Positions 40,148-48,930 of a stretch of 64,000 bases of DNA are shown here, in pieces. Below the pieces are notes generated by a model. It was not told where the DNA came from and did not search any database. It saw only the letters and a program-made list of their open reading frames with translations. Each line of letters begins with the position of its first letter. Position 1 is the stretch's first letter. The stretch lies in the NCBI RefSeq assembly GCF_030407765.1, contig NZ_JASDCU010000012.1, positions 86,007 to 150,006 of the forward strand, in the 5' to 3' direction. The translations under genes and the position numbers were made by a program. This stretch comes from Microbacterium sp. APC 3901 (GTDB lineage Bacteria; Actinomycetota; Actinomycetes; Actinomycetales; Microbacteriaceae).

Positions 40148-42451
40148 TCACACGATCTCGAGTCGCGCCACCGTCTCCTCGTCGTCGCACGCGCCACCGA
40201 CCCAGAGACGGATCATGCCGGACTCGACCTGTCTCACACCGTCGAGCCCCGTGAAGGCGAGCCGGTCGATCGGCACGTCGAACTCGACGAGCGTGTCGGC
40301 ACCGGGTGCGAGCGCGACCCGTCGGAAGTCCAGCAGCTGGGCGAGCGGGCGGGTCACGCTCGCGACCTCGTCATGCGCATACAGCTGCACGACATCCGTC
40401 GCCGCGACCGTGCCGGTGTTGCGCACCCGCACCGTCGCCCGGAAGGTCTCGCCCGCCGCGACCGACGCCGGTGCGGCGAGTTCGTCGTGCGCGAAGGTCG
40501 TGTAGCTCAGGCCGAAGCCGAACGGCCGCACCGGAGTCGAATCGGCACTCGTGACATCCGTGCGTCCGCCGAGCACGGGATGCAGATACGAGTACGGCTG
40601 CGCCCCGGCCGACCGCGGCAGCGACACCGGAAGACGCCCGGACGGTGCGACGCGGCCGCTCAGCAGTCGCGCGAGTGCGGGGCCACCCTCCTCGCCGGGG
40701 AAGAACGTCTGCAGCACCGCTGCGGGAGTCAGCGCAGCCTCGGCGTTCGTGGGAGCCGATGCGTCGACCGCTCCGAGCCCGGTGATCGTCCCGGTGGCAC
40801 CTTCGCGAGCCGGCAGCGCCCAGTCGAGCACGTAGGGGCGCCCGGTCATCGCGATCAGGATCACCGGGGTGCCGGTCGCGACGACAGCCTCGACCAGCTC
40901 GCGCTGAACGCCGGGGAGTTCGAGGTCTTCGACGTCGTTGCCTTCGCCCACAGTGCCTCGTCCGAAGAGGCCGGCGCGGTCGCCCACGACGACGATCGCG
41001 ATGTCGGCGGCAGCGGCGGCGTCGACCGCGGCGGGGATGCCGGAGCGGTCGGAGCCGTCGACCTCGCATCCGATCGTCGAGGTGATCGCTGCTGCGGGGA
41101 ACTCGTCGCGCAGCGACTCGGTGACGGTCGGCAGGTCGATGCCTGCGGGGGTGTCGGGATGATGCGCCAACACGTGGTTGACGAACGAGTAGCAGCCCAT
41201 CAGTGCTTCGGCACTGTCGGCGTTGGGGCCGATCACCGCGATCCGCGAGGTCGTCGTGGGCGCGAGGGGGAGCGCGCCGTCGTTGCTCAGCAGCACGATC
41301 GACTCCTCGGCAAGGCGCCGAGCGAGCGCTCGGTGCTCGGCCGGATCGAGGTCGATCGCGGCCGGAGGAGCGCTGAAGTCGGCATCCAGCAGTCCGAGCT
41401 CCTCCTTCTGCGCGAGCACTCTGGCCACGGCCCTGTCGAGGATCTCCGAGGAGAGCCGACCGTCGCGCACCTGCTCCGCGAGCGTGACGAAGGCGTCGGG
41501 CGAGGGGAGCTCGACATCGATTCCCGCGGTGAGCGCGAGCCGTGCGGCGTCGGCGGAATCTGCGGCGGCGCGGTGCATGCTGTGCAGGAAGTCGACCGCG
41601 AAGTAGTCCGACACGACCACTCCGTCGAAACCCCAGCGATCGCGCAGGATGCCGGTGAGATAGCGAGCGTCGGCGGTGACGGGCACGCCGTCGATGTCGA
41701 CGTAGGAGTTCATGACGCTGCGTGCGCCGCCCTCGTGGATCGCCATCTCGAACGGCGGGAGCAGCACGTCCTCGATCTCGCGCAGACCGGCGCTCACGGG
41801 GGCATGGTTGCGTCCGGCCTTCGAGGCGGAGTATCCGATGAAGTGCTTCAGTGTCGCGTGCACGCCCGCGGACTGCAGGCCGCGGACGTAGGCGGTGCCC
41901 ACCCGGCCGACCACCAGGGGGTCTTCGGCGATGCACTCGTCGACCCGACCCCAGCGGGGGTCGCGGATGACGTCGAGCACCGGTGCCAGGCCCTGATGGA
42001 TGCCGAGGGCCCGCATCGATGAACCGATGGCCCGACCTGCCTCCTCCACGAGATCGGGGTCGAAAGTCGCCCCCCACGCCAGCGGCGTCGGGAAGGTCGC
42101 CGCCTTCCACGCGGCGAGACCCGTCAGGCACTCCTCGTGCACGAGCGCCGGAATGCCCAGCCGCGTCTGCTGCTGAAGTCGGCGCTGCTCGGTCCACAGC
42201 CAGGCCGCCCGCTCGACGGGGTCGACGGGTCGGGTGCCGTACACGCGGGTGAGGTGGCCGATGCCGTGCACGGTGGCATCCTCGTAGCGCGTCGAGCTCT
42301 TCTTCTCGCCCGACATCGGTGCGACCACCTCGACGCCCTGGTCGACCCAGAAGCCGACGAGTTGCGCCTGCTTCTCTTCGAGGTTCATTCGGGCGAGGAG
42401 CGCCTCGACGCGGGGGGAGTGCGGCGCGGAGCCTGCGGGCTGCAACATCAT
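40148..42451 (-). CDS. bglX: GH3 family beta-glucosidase
   Basis: 767 residues, cytoplasmic (no signal peptide). Domain order: (beta/alpha)8 barrel with LKHFIGYSASKAGRNHAPV and WGFDGVVVSDYFAVDFLH (nucleophile Asp in VVSDY), alpha/beta sandwich with LLSNDGALPLAP and RIAVIGPNAD, then fibronectin III-like domain (ATVRVRNTGTVAATDVVQLYAHD). Length is typical of bacterial GH3 beta-glucosidases or beta-xylosidases. ATG 42449-42451 follows GAGAAAGAG. It ends the operon of the sugar importer, so it probably cleaves the imported beta-glucoside or xyloside. Symbol by analogy only. Confidence 0.92.
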   Translation of the reverse strand: MMLQPAGSAPHSPRVEALLARMNLEEKQAQLVGFWVDQGVEVVAPMSGEKKSSTRYEDATVHGIGHLTRVYGTRPVDPVERAAWLWTEQRRLQQQTRLGIPALVHEECLTGLAAWKAATFPTPLAWGATFDPDLVEEAGRAIGSSMRALGIHQGLAPVLDVIRDPRWGRVDECIAEDPLVVGRVGTAYVRGLQSAGVHATLKHFIGYSASKAGRNHAPVSAGLREIEDVLLPPFEMAIHEGGARSVMNSYVDIDGVPVTADARYLTGILRDRWGFDGVVVSDYFAVDFLHSMHRAAADSADAARLALTAGIDVELPSPDAFVTLAEQVRDGRLSSEILDRAVARVLAQKEELGLLDADFSAPPAAIDLDPAEHRALARRLAEESIVLLSNDGALPLAPTTTSRIAVIGPNADSAEALMGCYSFVNHVLAHHPDTPAGIDLPTVTESLRDEFPAAAITSTIGCEVDGSDRSGIPAAVDAAAAADIAIVVVGDRAGLFGRGTVGEGNDVEDLELPGVQRELVEAVVATGTPVILIAMTGRPYVLDWALPAREGATGTITGLGAVDASAPTNAEAALTPAAVLQTFFPGEEGGPALARLLSGRVAPSGRLPVSLPRSAGAQPYSYLHPVLGGRTDVTSADSTPVRPFGFGLSYTTFAHDELAAPASVAAGETFRATVRVRNTGTVAATDVVQLYAHDEVASVTRPLAQLLDFRRVALAPGADTLVEFDVPIDRLAFTGLDGVRQVESGMIRLWVGGACDDEETVARLEIV

Positions 42452-42500
42452 GTTCTCTTTCTCGTTCTCGTCGACGTGGGGAGTCGCGACGGCGACCGCA

Positions 42501-43382
42501 TCAGCCCTTGACTGCACCGGTCAGCCCTCCCACGATGCGCCGCTCGAACAGGCTGAAGAAGATCAGCGCGGGGATCATCGACAGTGATGTGAACGCGAGC
42601 ACTTTCGCGGTGTCCACGGAGTACTGCGATGCGAACGACTGCACTCCGAGCGGCAGCGTGTACGCGGCCTGATCGTTGAGGATGAACAGCGGCAGCAAAT
42701 AGCCGTTCCAGCTGCCGATGAACGCCAGGATGCCGGTGGTGATGACTCCGGGGAGCGAGAGCGGCAGCACCATCCGCCAGAAGAATCCGATGCGGCTGCA
42801 CCCGTCGATGAACGCGGCCTCCTGGATCTCGTCGGGGATGGCGCGCAGGAACGGCACGAGGATGATGATCGTCGTCGGCAGAGCGAACGCGATCTGGGGC
42901 AGGATCACTCCGCCGAGCGAGTTCATCAGTCCGAGACTGCGCACCACGATGTACAGCGGGGTGATCGCCACGGTCAGGGGGAACATCAGCCCGGCGGCGA
43001 AGAACGCGTAGAGCACCCCGCGTCCGGCGAACCGGTATCTCGCGAGGACGTACGCCGCCATCAGCCCAAGGGCCACGGTGCCGACTGTGGTCGCGAGAGC
43101 GACGATGGTCGAGTTGCCCACCAGTCGCCAGAACACACTGCCGGTGAGCACGTCGAGGTAGTTCGACACCACCCACGGCTGGGGGAACCCGGACGGATCG
43201 GTCGTGATCTGCGCGTTCGTGCGGAACCCGCCGGTGATGATGTAGGCGATGGGCGCCAGCATCAGACCGACCGCGATCAGCGCGACGAAGTACACGCCGG
43301 GGTTGGCCCACGGCAGCCGGGGTTTCGCGGCGCGACCCGTGCGGGCCTTGCGCTGGGTGACGAGCACCGAGGTGGCGGTCAT
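42501..43382 (-). CDS. Sugar ABC transporter permease (MalG/CUT1 type)
   Basis: 293 residues, six helices. The EAA motif AAFIDGCSRIGFFWRMVLPLSLPGVITTG (about 188-216) identifies the CUT1 oligosaccharide-import family. Overlaps the MalF-type gene by 4 bp, with 49 bp to the beta-glucosidase. Like most CUT1 systems in Actinobacteria it has no ATPase gene locally and presumably uses a shared MsiK-type ATPase encoded elsewhere. Confidence 0.92.
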   Translation of the reverse strand: MTATSVLVTQRKARTGRAAKPRLPWANPGVYFVALIAVGLMLAPIAYIITGGFRTNAQITTDPSGFPQPWVVSNYLDVLTGSVFWRLVGNSTIVALATTVGTVALGLMAAYVLARYRFAGRGVLYAFFAAGLMFPLTVAITPLYIVVRSLGLMNSLGGVILPQIAFALPTTIIILVPFLRAIPDEIQEAAFIDGCSRIGFFWRMVLPLSLPGVITTGILAFIGSWNGYLLPLFILNDQAAYTLPLGVQSFASQYSVDTAKVLAFTSLSMIPALIFFSLFERRIVGGLTGAVKG

Positions 43383-44404
43383 CGGACGGACTCCTTCTGT
43401 GTGGCGGCGTCAGCAGCCGCGTCGGCGTCTGCGCCGGCAACCTGCAGGGCGGTGTCCTGCCCAGTGCGCGAGCGGGAGTTCTTCTTCCTGCCCGAGGCAC
43501 CGGTGAGAGCGCCGTCCGTGTCCTTGCGCAGCACGGCGCGCTGATAGATGAGAGCGACCACGAGCGAGATGAGGAAGAGCACGACCGCGACCGCGTTGCC
43601 GTAGCCGTAGTTGCCGGCGTTGCGCCCCTCCGAGACCATGTAGGTCGCCATGGTCGAGGTGCCGGCGGTCGATGCGATGTACTGCCCCCAGATGATGTAG
43701 ACGAGGTCGAACAGCTGCAGCGAGCCGATGATCGACAGGAACGCCCAGATGCGCAGGGTGGGAGCGAGCAGCGGCAGCGTGATCCGCCACTGGATCTGCC
43801 AGTAGGATGCGCCGTCGATCGCCGCAGCCTCGTTCAGCTCCTCAGGAATGCCCTGCAGGCCGGCGAGGAACAGGATGACCGCGAAGCCGACGTACTTCCA
43901 GGTGATGATCGCCATCAGCGTCCAGATCGCGATCCCGGGGTCCGACAGCCAGTCGGTCGCCAGGAACCCCAGACCCATGTTCGTCAGCATCGCGTTGAGT
44001 GCGCCGTTGGTCTGCAGCATCAGGCTCCACCCCGTGCCCACGACGACCTCGGAGATCACGTAGGGCACGAAGATCAGCACGCGGATCAGCGACTGGCCGC
44101 GCATCTTGCGGTTCAGCAGCAGCGCCAGCGCGATGGCGACCGGACCCTGGAGAACGAGGGAGAACACCAGGATGAAGCCGTTGTGCGCAAGCGCGTCGTG
44201 GAACAGCGGATCCTGGAGGATCGTGAGGTAGTTCTTCAGCCCGACGAACTCGGTGGGCGGGCCGTAGCCCTGCCAGCTGAAGAACCCGTAGTACGCCGCC
44301 ATCAGCACCGGGAAGATGACGAAGGCGAGGAACACGAGCAGGGCGGGCCCGGCCAGAAGCATCACTTCCAGCCGGGCGCGCGTGTCACGCTTTCGCTGCG
44401 GCAT
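43379..44404 (-). CDS. Sugar ABC transporter permease (MalF/CUT1 type)
   Basis: 341 residues. Six helices and EAA motif EAAAIDGASYWQIQWRITLPLLAPTLRIW (about 194-222). The C-terminal tail is basic (GASGRKKNSRSRTGQD). The ATG at 44404 lies inside the last 20 bp of the binding-protein gene, so the two are translationally coupled. Confidence 0.92.
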   Translation of the reverse strand: MPQRKRDTRARLEVMLLAGPALLVFLAFVIFPVLMAAYYGFFSWQGYGPPTEFVGLKNYLTILQDPLFHDALAHNGFILVFSLVLQGPVAIALALLLNRKMRGQSLIRVLIFVPYVISEVVVGTGWSLMLQTNGALNAMLTNMGLGFLATDWLSDPGIAIWTLMAIITWKYVGFAVILFLAGLQGIPEELNEAAAIDGASYWQIQWRITLPLLAPTLRIWAFLSIIGSLQLFDLVYIIWGQYIASTAGTSTMATYMVSEGRNAGNYGYGNAVAVVLFLISLVVALIYQRAVLRKDTDGALTGASGRKKNSRSRTGQDTALQVAGADADAAADAATQKESVR

Positions 44405-45677
44405 CCTGCACAGCCTTGACCAGGTCCTCCGCGTCGCTGTTGCCCGCGAGCAGGTCGACCACTGCGACGTTCAGCGCGTTGCCGACATTCTGGCCGTAGA
44501 CCGTGTCGAGCCACTGCGTCGCGTACGGAGCCGCGTTGTACGCCTCGAGGATGGTCTGCAGGTAGGGCTCGGTGACGGCCTCCTGTGCGACGGTGTTGAC
44601 CGGCGGGGCGTTGAAGGCCTTGTAGTACGCGGTCTGCACGTCCGAGGTGCCGATGTAGTTCAAGAAGTCGACGCAGGCGTCCGGTGCGTCGACCGAGCAC
44701 GAGTAGCCGTCGACGCCACCCATCATCGAACCGGGTTCGCCGTCTCCGCCGTCGATCTCCGGGAAGGGGAACCAGCCGAGGTCGGCCAGTGGCTGCTGGT
44801 CAGGAGTGAGTGAGCCGATGACGCCGGGGTTCCATGCGCCCATGAGCTCCATGGCGGCCTGGTGGTTCGCGATGAGCCCGGCCGAGCTGCCGGCCCCCTG
44901 CTGGGCGGGAGTCGTCAGGAAGCCCGAGTTGAAGGGCTCGGTCTCGGCGAACGACTGCAGGTCCTCACCCGCGCGCACCCAGCACTCGTCGGTGAAGTCC
45001 ATCTCATCGGCGGCCTTGGCGAGGGTGTCCGAGCTGCACTCGCGCAGCGCGAACCAGTAGTACCAGTGCGCTGCGGGCCAGGCATCCTTGGCACCGAGGG
45101 CGATGGGGTCGATCCCGGCGCCCTTGAGCGCGACCGTTGCCGCCTCGAGCTCGTCGAGGGTCGTCGGGTTCTCAGTGATCCCCGCCTGATCGAAGAGGTC
45201 CTGGCTGTAGAACAGCCCACCGGGCAGCACGGCGACGGGCATGGCGTAGATCTTGCCGTCGAGGCTGTTCGCCGAGTACGACGCATCGGGGATCTCTTCG
45301 GCTGCGGGGCCCGCGATCGCGTCGGTGAGGTCCTTCAGCTGTCCGGCCTTGACCATCGCGGCCATCTTGCCGCCGCCGCGCTGCAGGAAGATGTCGGGTG
45401 CGTCTCCCGAGTTGAGGGCGGTCTGCAGCTTGCCGTCCAGGTCTTCGTTCTGGACGGACTGGATGTCGATGGTGACTCCGGGATTGTCGCTCTCGAAGTC
45501 GGCGACCGTCTGCTCCCAGAACTCCACTCCAGGGCCGGTCGTCGAGTTGTGCCAGAGGGTCATGCTGGTGTCGCCGCCGTCGGTGCCGGACGAGTCTGCG
45601 GTGCAGCCCGAGAGCGCGAGTGCTCCGACGGCCAGTGCTGCGACCGCGGAGGCGAGGGGGAGCCTTCTGCTGTTCAT
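44385..45677 (-). CDS. Extracellular sugar-binding lipoprotein (CUT1)
   Basis: 430 residues. Signal peptide and lipobox ALALSGC (about 19-25). Family-1 solute-binding domain: MTLWHNSTTGPGVEFWEQTVADFESDNPGVTIDIQSV, IFLQRGGGKMAAMVKAGQLKDLTD, MELMGAWNPGVI. Anchored on the outer membrane face, it would capture oligosaccharide for the MalF/MalG-type pair; cellobiose-like substrates are plausible from the GH3 partner. First gene of the operon, divergent from the LacI gene with a LacI-like operator between. Confidence 0.92.
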   Translation of the reverse strand: MNSRRLPLASAVAALAVGALALSGCTADSSGTDGGDTSMTLWHNSTTGPGVEFWEQTVADFESDNPGVTIDIQSVQNEDLDGKLQTALNSGDAPDIFLQRGGGKMAAMVKAGQLKDLTDAIAGPAAEEIPDASYSANSLDGKIYAMPVAVLPGGLFYSQDLFDQAGITENPTTLDELEAATVALKGAGIDPIALGAKDAWPAAHWYYWFALRECSSDTLAKAADEMDFTDECWVRAGEDLQSFAETEPFNSGFLTTPAQQGAGSSAGLIANHQAAMELMGAWNPGVIGSLTPDQQPLADLGWFPFPEIDGGDGEPGSMMGGVDGYSCSVDAPDACVDFLNYIGTSDVQTAYYKAFNAPPVNTVAQEAVTEPYLQTILEAYNAAPYATQWLDTVYGQNVGNALNVAVVDLLAGNSDAEDLVKAVQDAAAKA

Positions 45678-45784
45678 GTGATCGTTCTCCTCATCGAGTT
45701 GCGCACCGCTTCGCTGCGGGGCGCCTGCGGACGCTCAGATGAGACCGCAGTGGCATGAGTCTCCAGCCGAGCCACTCGATCGTC

Positions 45785-45805
45785 AAACGTTTTCGAAAAC
45801 AGTTT
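45785..45805. promoter_or_regulatory. LacI-family operator between sugar operon and its regulator
   Basis: Perfect 12-bp palindrome GTTTTCGAAAAC at 45789-45800, extended by matching AAAC and GTTT flanks. It is a central-CG palindrome of the usual LacI class and lies 36 bp before the LacI start and about 110 bp before the binding-protein start. Confidence 0.7.
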
Positions 45806-45840
45806 CCATCATGCTGGAATCCCGGCTACGCTGGCGTCTC

Positions 45841-46839
45841 ATGGGGGCACGGACGACGATCCATGACGTCGCGAAAGCGGCGGGGGTGTCGGTGTCGACC
45901 GTCTCGAAGGCGGTGAACGGCCGGTACGGGATCGCGGACGCCACGGTGCAGCGGGTCCTCGACGCCGTGAAGCAGCTCGGGTATGAGTCGAGTCTCGTCG
46001 CGAGCAGCATGAGGGCGCGGCGCACGGGCGTGATCGGCGTGCTCCTGGCGGACTTCGAGCCCTTCAGCGCCGAGATCCTCAAGGGCGTCGGCTCGGCCGT
46101 GCACGACACGGCGTTCGACCTGCTCGCCTACAGCGGGTCGCACCTCGGCGCAGGCGACGGTTGGGAACGGCGATCGCTGAGCAGACTCTCGGGCACACTG
46201 ATCGACGCGGCGATCATGGTCACCCCGACGGTCGTGAGCGCCGGCACCGAGATCCCGGTCGTCGCGATCGATCCCCACACGGGCCGGGCTGATCTGCCCA
46301 CCGTCGAATCCGACAGCTTCGGCGGCGCGCTCGCCGCGACCCGGCACCTGATCGAGCTCGGCCACCGCCGCATCGGCTTCCTCGCGGGTCGCCCCGATCT
46401 CAGATCCGCGGGGCTCCGAGACGCCGGTTACCGCAGGGCGCTCTCCGACGCGGGGATCCCTCTCGATCCGTCACTCGTCGGTATCGGCCGCTACGAGCTC
46501 GATGTGACCAGGGAGTCCGCCCGGATCATGCTGAGCGGAGACGCCCGCCCGACGGCGATCTTCGCGGCGAACGACCTGTCGGCGATCGCGGTGATCGACG
46601 TCGCCCACGAGCTGGGTCTGCGGGTGCCGGAGGACCTGTCGGTGATCGGCTTCGATGATGTGCCGGAGGCCACCAGAAGGGCGCTGCCGCTCACGACGAT
46701 CCAGCAGCCGATGCGCAGACTCGGCGCCGTCGCGGCCGACATGGTGTTCACTCTGCTCTCGGGGCAGGAGGTCGACGAGATGCACGTGATCCTCCCGACG
46801 CGGCTGGTGGTGCGGGCTACGACCGCGCCGCCCCGGTGA
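45841..46839 (+). CDS. LacI-family transcriptional regulator of the GH3/ABC operon
   Basis: 332 residues from ATG 45841; an ATG at 45811 would add ten residues. TIHDVAKAAGVSVSTVSKAVNGRYGIADATVQRVLDAVKQLGYESSLVASSMR is a textbook LacI DNA-binding and hinge region; the rest is a periplasmic-binding-protein-like effector domain ending ALPLTTIQQPMRRLGAVAADMVFTLL. Divergent from the sugar operon; likely represses it and itself through the palindrome at 45789-45800, with a sugar as inducer. Confidence 0.93.
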   Translation: MGARTTIHDVAKAAGVSVSTVSKAVNGRYGIADATVQRVLDAVKQLGYESSLVASSMRARRTGVIGVLLADFEPFSAEILKGVGSAVHDTAFDLLAYSGSHLGAGDGWERRSLSRLSGTLIDAAIMVTPTVVSAGTEIPVVAIDPHTGRADLPTVESDSFGGALAATRHLIELGHRRIGFLAGRPDLRSAGLRDAGYRRALSDAGIPLDPSLVGIGRYELDVTRESARIMLSGDARPTAIFAANDLSAIAVIDVAHELGLRVPEDLSVIGFDDVPEATRRALPLTTIQQPMRRLGAVAADMVFTLLSGQEVDEMHVILPTRLVVRATTAPPR

Positions 46840-47686
46840 CGTCTCGCACGCGCTGCCACGCGGCATCAGACAGCTCTGTCGACAGCCTCTGGAACTCGGC
46901 GACGCTGCGCGTGCCCGGCCAGTCGGCCGGCAGCATCGAGGGCGGCAGGCCCGGATCGGTGTAGGGCAGCACCCGCCAGCGGTCGATCAGCCGCACGTAG
47001 GCGGCGAACGGCTCGTGCGGAAGCGTCTCGAGCGACGACTGGAACTCGAGGTGCTCGGCGCGCAGGGCGTCGAGGTCCCACCAGTCCGCGGCCGCCTCGG
47101 GCAGCGTGCGCGCGGTCGTCGGTGTGCCGGCCTGGAACAGCGTCACCCAGTCTCTGGCCTCGAGGTCGTCGACGATCTGCAGAACCTCGCTCTGCAGATG
47201 GCCGGGGCAGATCCACAGGGCGGGGGAGACGACACCCGCCCCGATCCACTGCAGGCGGCGCCGAAGCTGATGTCTCGTGGCGCGGGCGCTCTCGGGCATC
47301 GAGAACGAGATGAGGCACCACATGTCGGCATCCGTCATCTCGCGCATCTCGAAGATGCGTCGGTCGCCCCGCGCGAGCATCGTGGCGGCATCCGGATTCA
47401 GCAGGTAGCCGACCGCGTGCCTGCGCTCGGCGAGCAGCAGCCCCTTCTGCTTGAGGCGAGTCACGCCGGTGCGAGCCTGCGCAGTGGGGATTCCGAGATC
47501 GCCGGCGAGCGCGACCAGATCCGCTGCAGAGATCCAGCCGCCGAGCGGTCGCAGGTACAGTCCCACCAGGGTGCGCAGCAGGGATGCCGTGCTGCCGGGG
47601 CGCGCATCGATGTCGTCGAGCACGGGCCCCGCGGCGATGTCGAGCGCGGAGCCCGCGGCCGGAAGCTGCACGACCTCAGCGGCCAT
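46817..47686 (-). CDS. PaaX-family transcriptional regulator
   Basis: 289 residues from ATG 47684-47686. The N-terminal winged helix is LLRTLVGLYLRPLGGWISAADLVALAGDLGIPTAQARTGVTRLKQKGLLL (PaaX signature with R-x-x-x-x-RL); the central and C-terminal PaaX_C regions follow (WCLISFSMPESARATRHQLRRRLQWIGAGVVSPALWICP). PaaX proteins repress aromatic degradation (phenylacetyl-CoA in E. coli). Here it overlaps kynU by 11 bp, suggesting control of tryptophan/kynurenine catabolism. Its 3' end overlaps the convergent LacI gene by 23 bp. Confidence 0.88.
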   Translation of the reverse strand: MAAEVVQLPAAGSALDIAAGPVLDDIDARPGSTASLLRTLVGLYLRPLGGWISAADLVALAGDLGIPTAQARTGVTRLKQKGLLLAERRHAVGYLLNPDAATMLARGDRRIFEMREMTDADMWCLISFSMPESARATRHQLRRRLQWIGAGVVSPALWICPGHLQSEVLQIVDDLEARDWVTLFQAGTPTTARTLPEAAADWWDLDALRAEHLEFQSSLETLPHEPFAAYVRLIDRWRVLPYTDPGLPPSMLPADWPGTRSVAEFQRLSTELSDAAWQRVRDVTGAARS

Positions 47687-48929
47687 GCGACTCCAGCGCG
47701 TCGCGCACGGCGAGGACGCCGGTGAGCGTCTCGGCATACGAGGTGCTGAGCGGCGAGAGTCCCAGGCGGATGCCGTCGGGGAAGCGGAAGTCGGGGATGA
47801 TCCCGTCAGCCCACAGGCGCTGTGTCACGGCGCGGAAGTCGGGGTGGCCGATCGTGACGTGGCTGCCGCGGAGTGCGGCGTCGCGTGTGCTGAGAAGCCG
47901 CACGCCGAGGGGCGCCAGCACCTCGTCGTAGGCGCGCACCGCGAAGTCGGTGAGCGAGAGCGACTTCTCGCGGATCGCTTCGATCGATGCCTGCTCGATG
48001 AGGTCGAGCATTCCCTGCATCGCGAGCATCGAGGTGATCGGGGGAGTGCCGCTGAGCAGCTGCCGGATGTCGCCGGCCGGCGCGTACTGCGGACCCATCG
48101 CGAAGATGTCCGCGGCGCTCCACCAGCCCTGGATCGGCTGACGAAGAACGCCCTGGTGCTCGCGCCGCAGGTACGCGAACGCGGGAGAGCCGGGGCCGCC
48201 GTTGAGGTACTTGTACGTGCATCCGACCGCCATGTCGACGCCCCAGGCGTCGAGCTGCATCGGGATCACGCCGGCCGAGTGGCAGAGGTCCCACATCATG
48301 AGGGCGCCGACCTCGTGCACCGCGGTCGTGATGCCGGGCATGTCGGCGAGGGCGCCGGAGCGGTAGTCGACGTGGCTGAGCGAGACGAGGGCCGTGCGCT
48401 CGGAGACGGCTGCGACGACGTCGGCGATCTGCACCCCGAGCACCGGGTCGGGCTCGATCCATCGCACGCTCATGCCGGTCTCGGCGGCGACGCCTTCGGC
48501 CATGAACCTGTCGGTGGGGAAGTTGCCCGACTCGATCACGAGCTCGGTGCGCGAGGGGTCGGCGGTGGCGGCGGCGCGCATCAGCTTGTAGATCAGCACG
48601 CTCGTCGAGTCGGCCACGACGGTCTGCCCAGGGGCGGCGCCGAGGGTGACGCGCCCGATGCGATCGCCGAGCTCCATGGGCAGGGCCATCCACTGCTCAT
48701 CCCACGAGCGGATCAGCCGCGTGCCCCAGTCGTCGCGCACGAACGCGGCGAGCTTCTCGGGAGCGTCCTTCAGCGGCCGACCGAGCGAGTTGCCGTCGAG
48801 GTAGGCGCCGACTCCCGGGGCCTCGGCGAACGCGTCGAGATGGGCGTGCAGCGGGTCGGCGGCGTCGAGGGCGCCGGCGAGGTCGAGGAGCGAGCGTTCG
48901 ACGGTCGCGGCGTCGCGGGTGTCGGTCAT
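47676..48929 (-). CDS. kynU: Kynureninase
   Basis: 417 residues, PLP fold type I. YLDGNSLGRPLKDAP at the N terminus, WDLCHSAGVIPMQLDAWGVDMAVGCTYKYLNGGPGSPAF with the PLP lysine K240 (CTYKYLNGGPG is the family signature). Catalyses kynurenine to anthranilate plus alanine (or 3-hydroxykynurenine to 3-hydroxyanthranilate). Separated by 1 bp from the amidohydrolase gene and overlapping the PaaX regulator, so it is in the kyn operon. Confidence 0.95.
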   Translation of the reverse strand: MTDTRDAATVERSLLDLAGALDAADPLHAHLDAFAEAPGVGAYLDGNSLGRPLKDAPEKLAAFVRDDWGTRLIRSWDEQWMALPMELGDRIGRVTLGAAPGQTVVADSTSVLIYKLMRAAATADPSRTELVIESGNFPTDRFMAEGVAAETGMSVRWIEPDPVLGVQIADVVAAVSERTALVSLSHVDYRSGALADMPGITTAVHEVGALMMWDLCHSAGVIPMQLDAWGVDMAVGCTYKYLNGGPGSPAFAYLRREHQGVLRQPIQGWWSAADIFAMGPQYAPAGDIRQLLSGTPPITSMLAMQGMLDLIEQASIEAIREKSLSLTDFAVRAYDEVLAPLGVRLLSTRDAALRGSHVTIGHPDFRAVTQRLWADGIIPDFRFPDGIRLGLSPLSTSYAETLTGVLAVRDALESHGR

Positions 48930-48930
48930 G

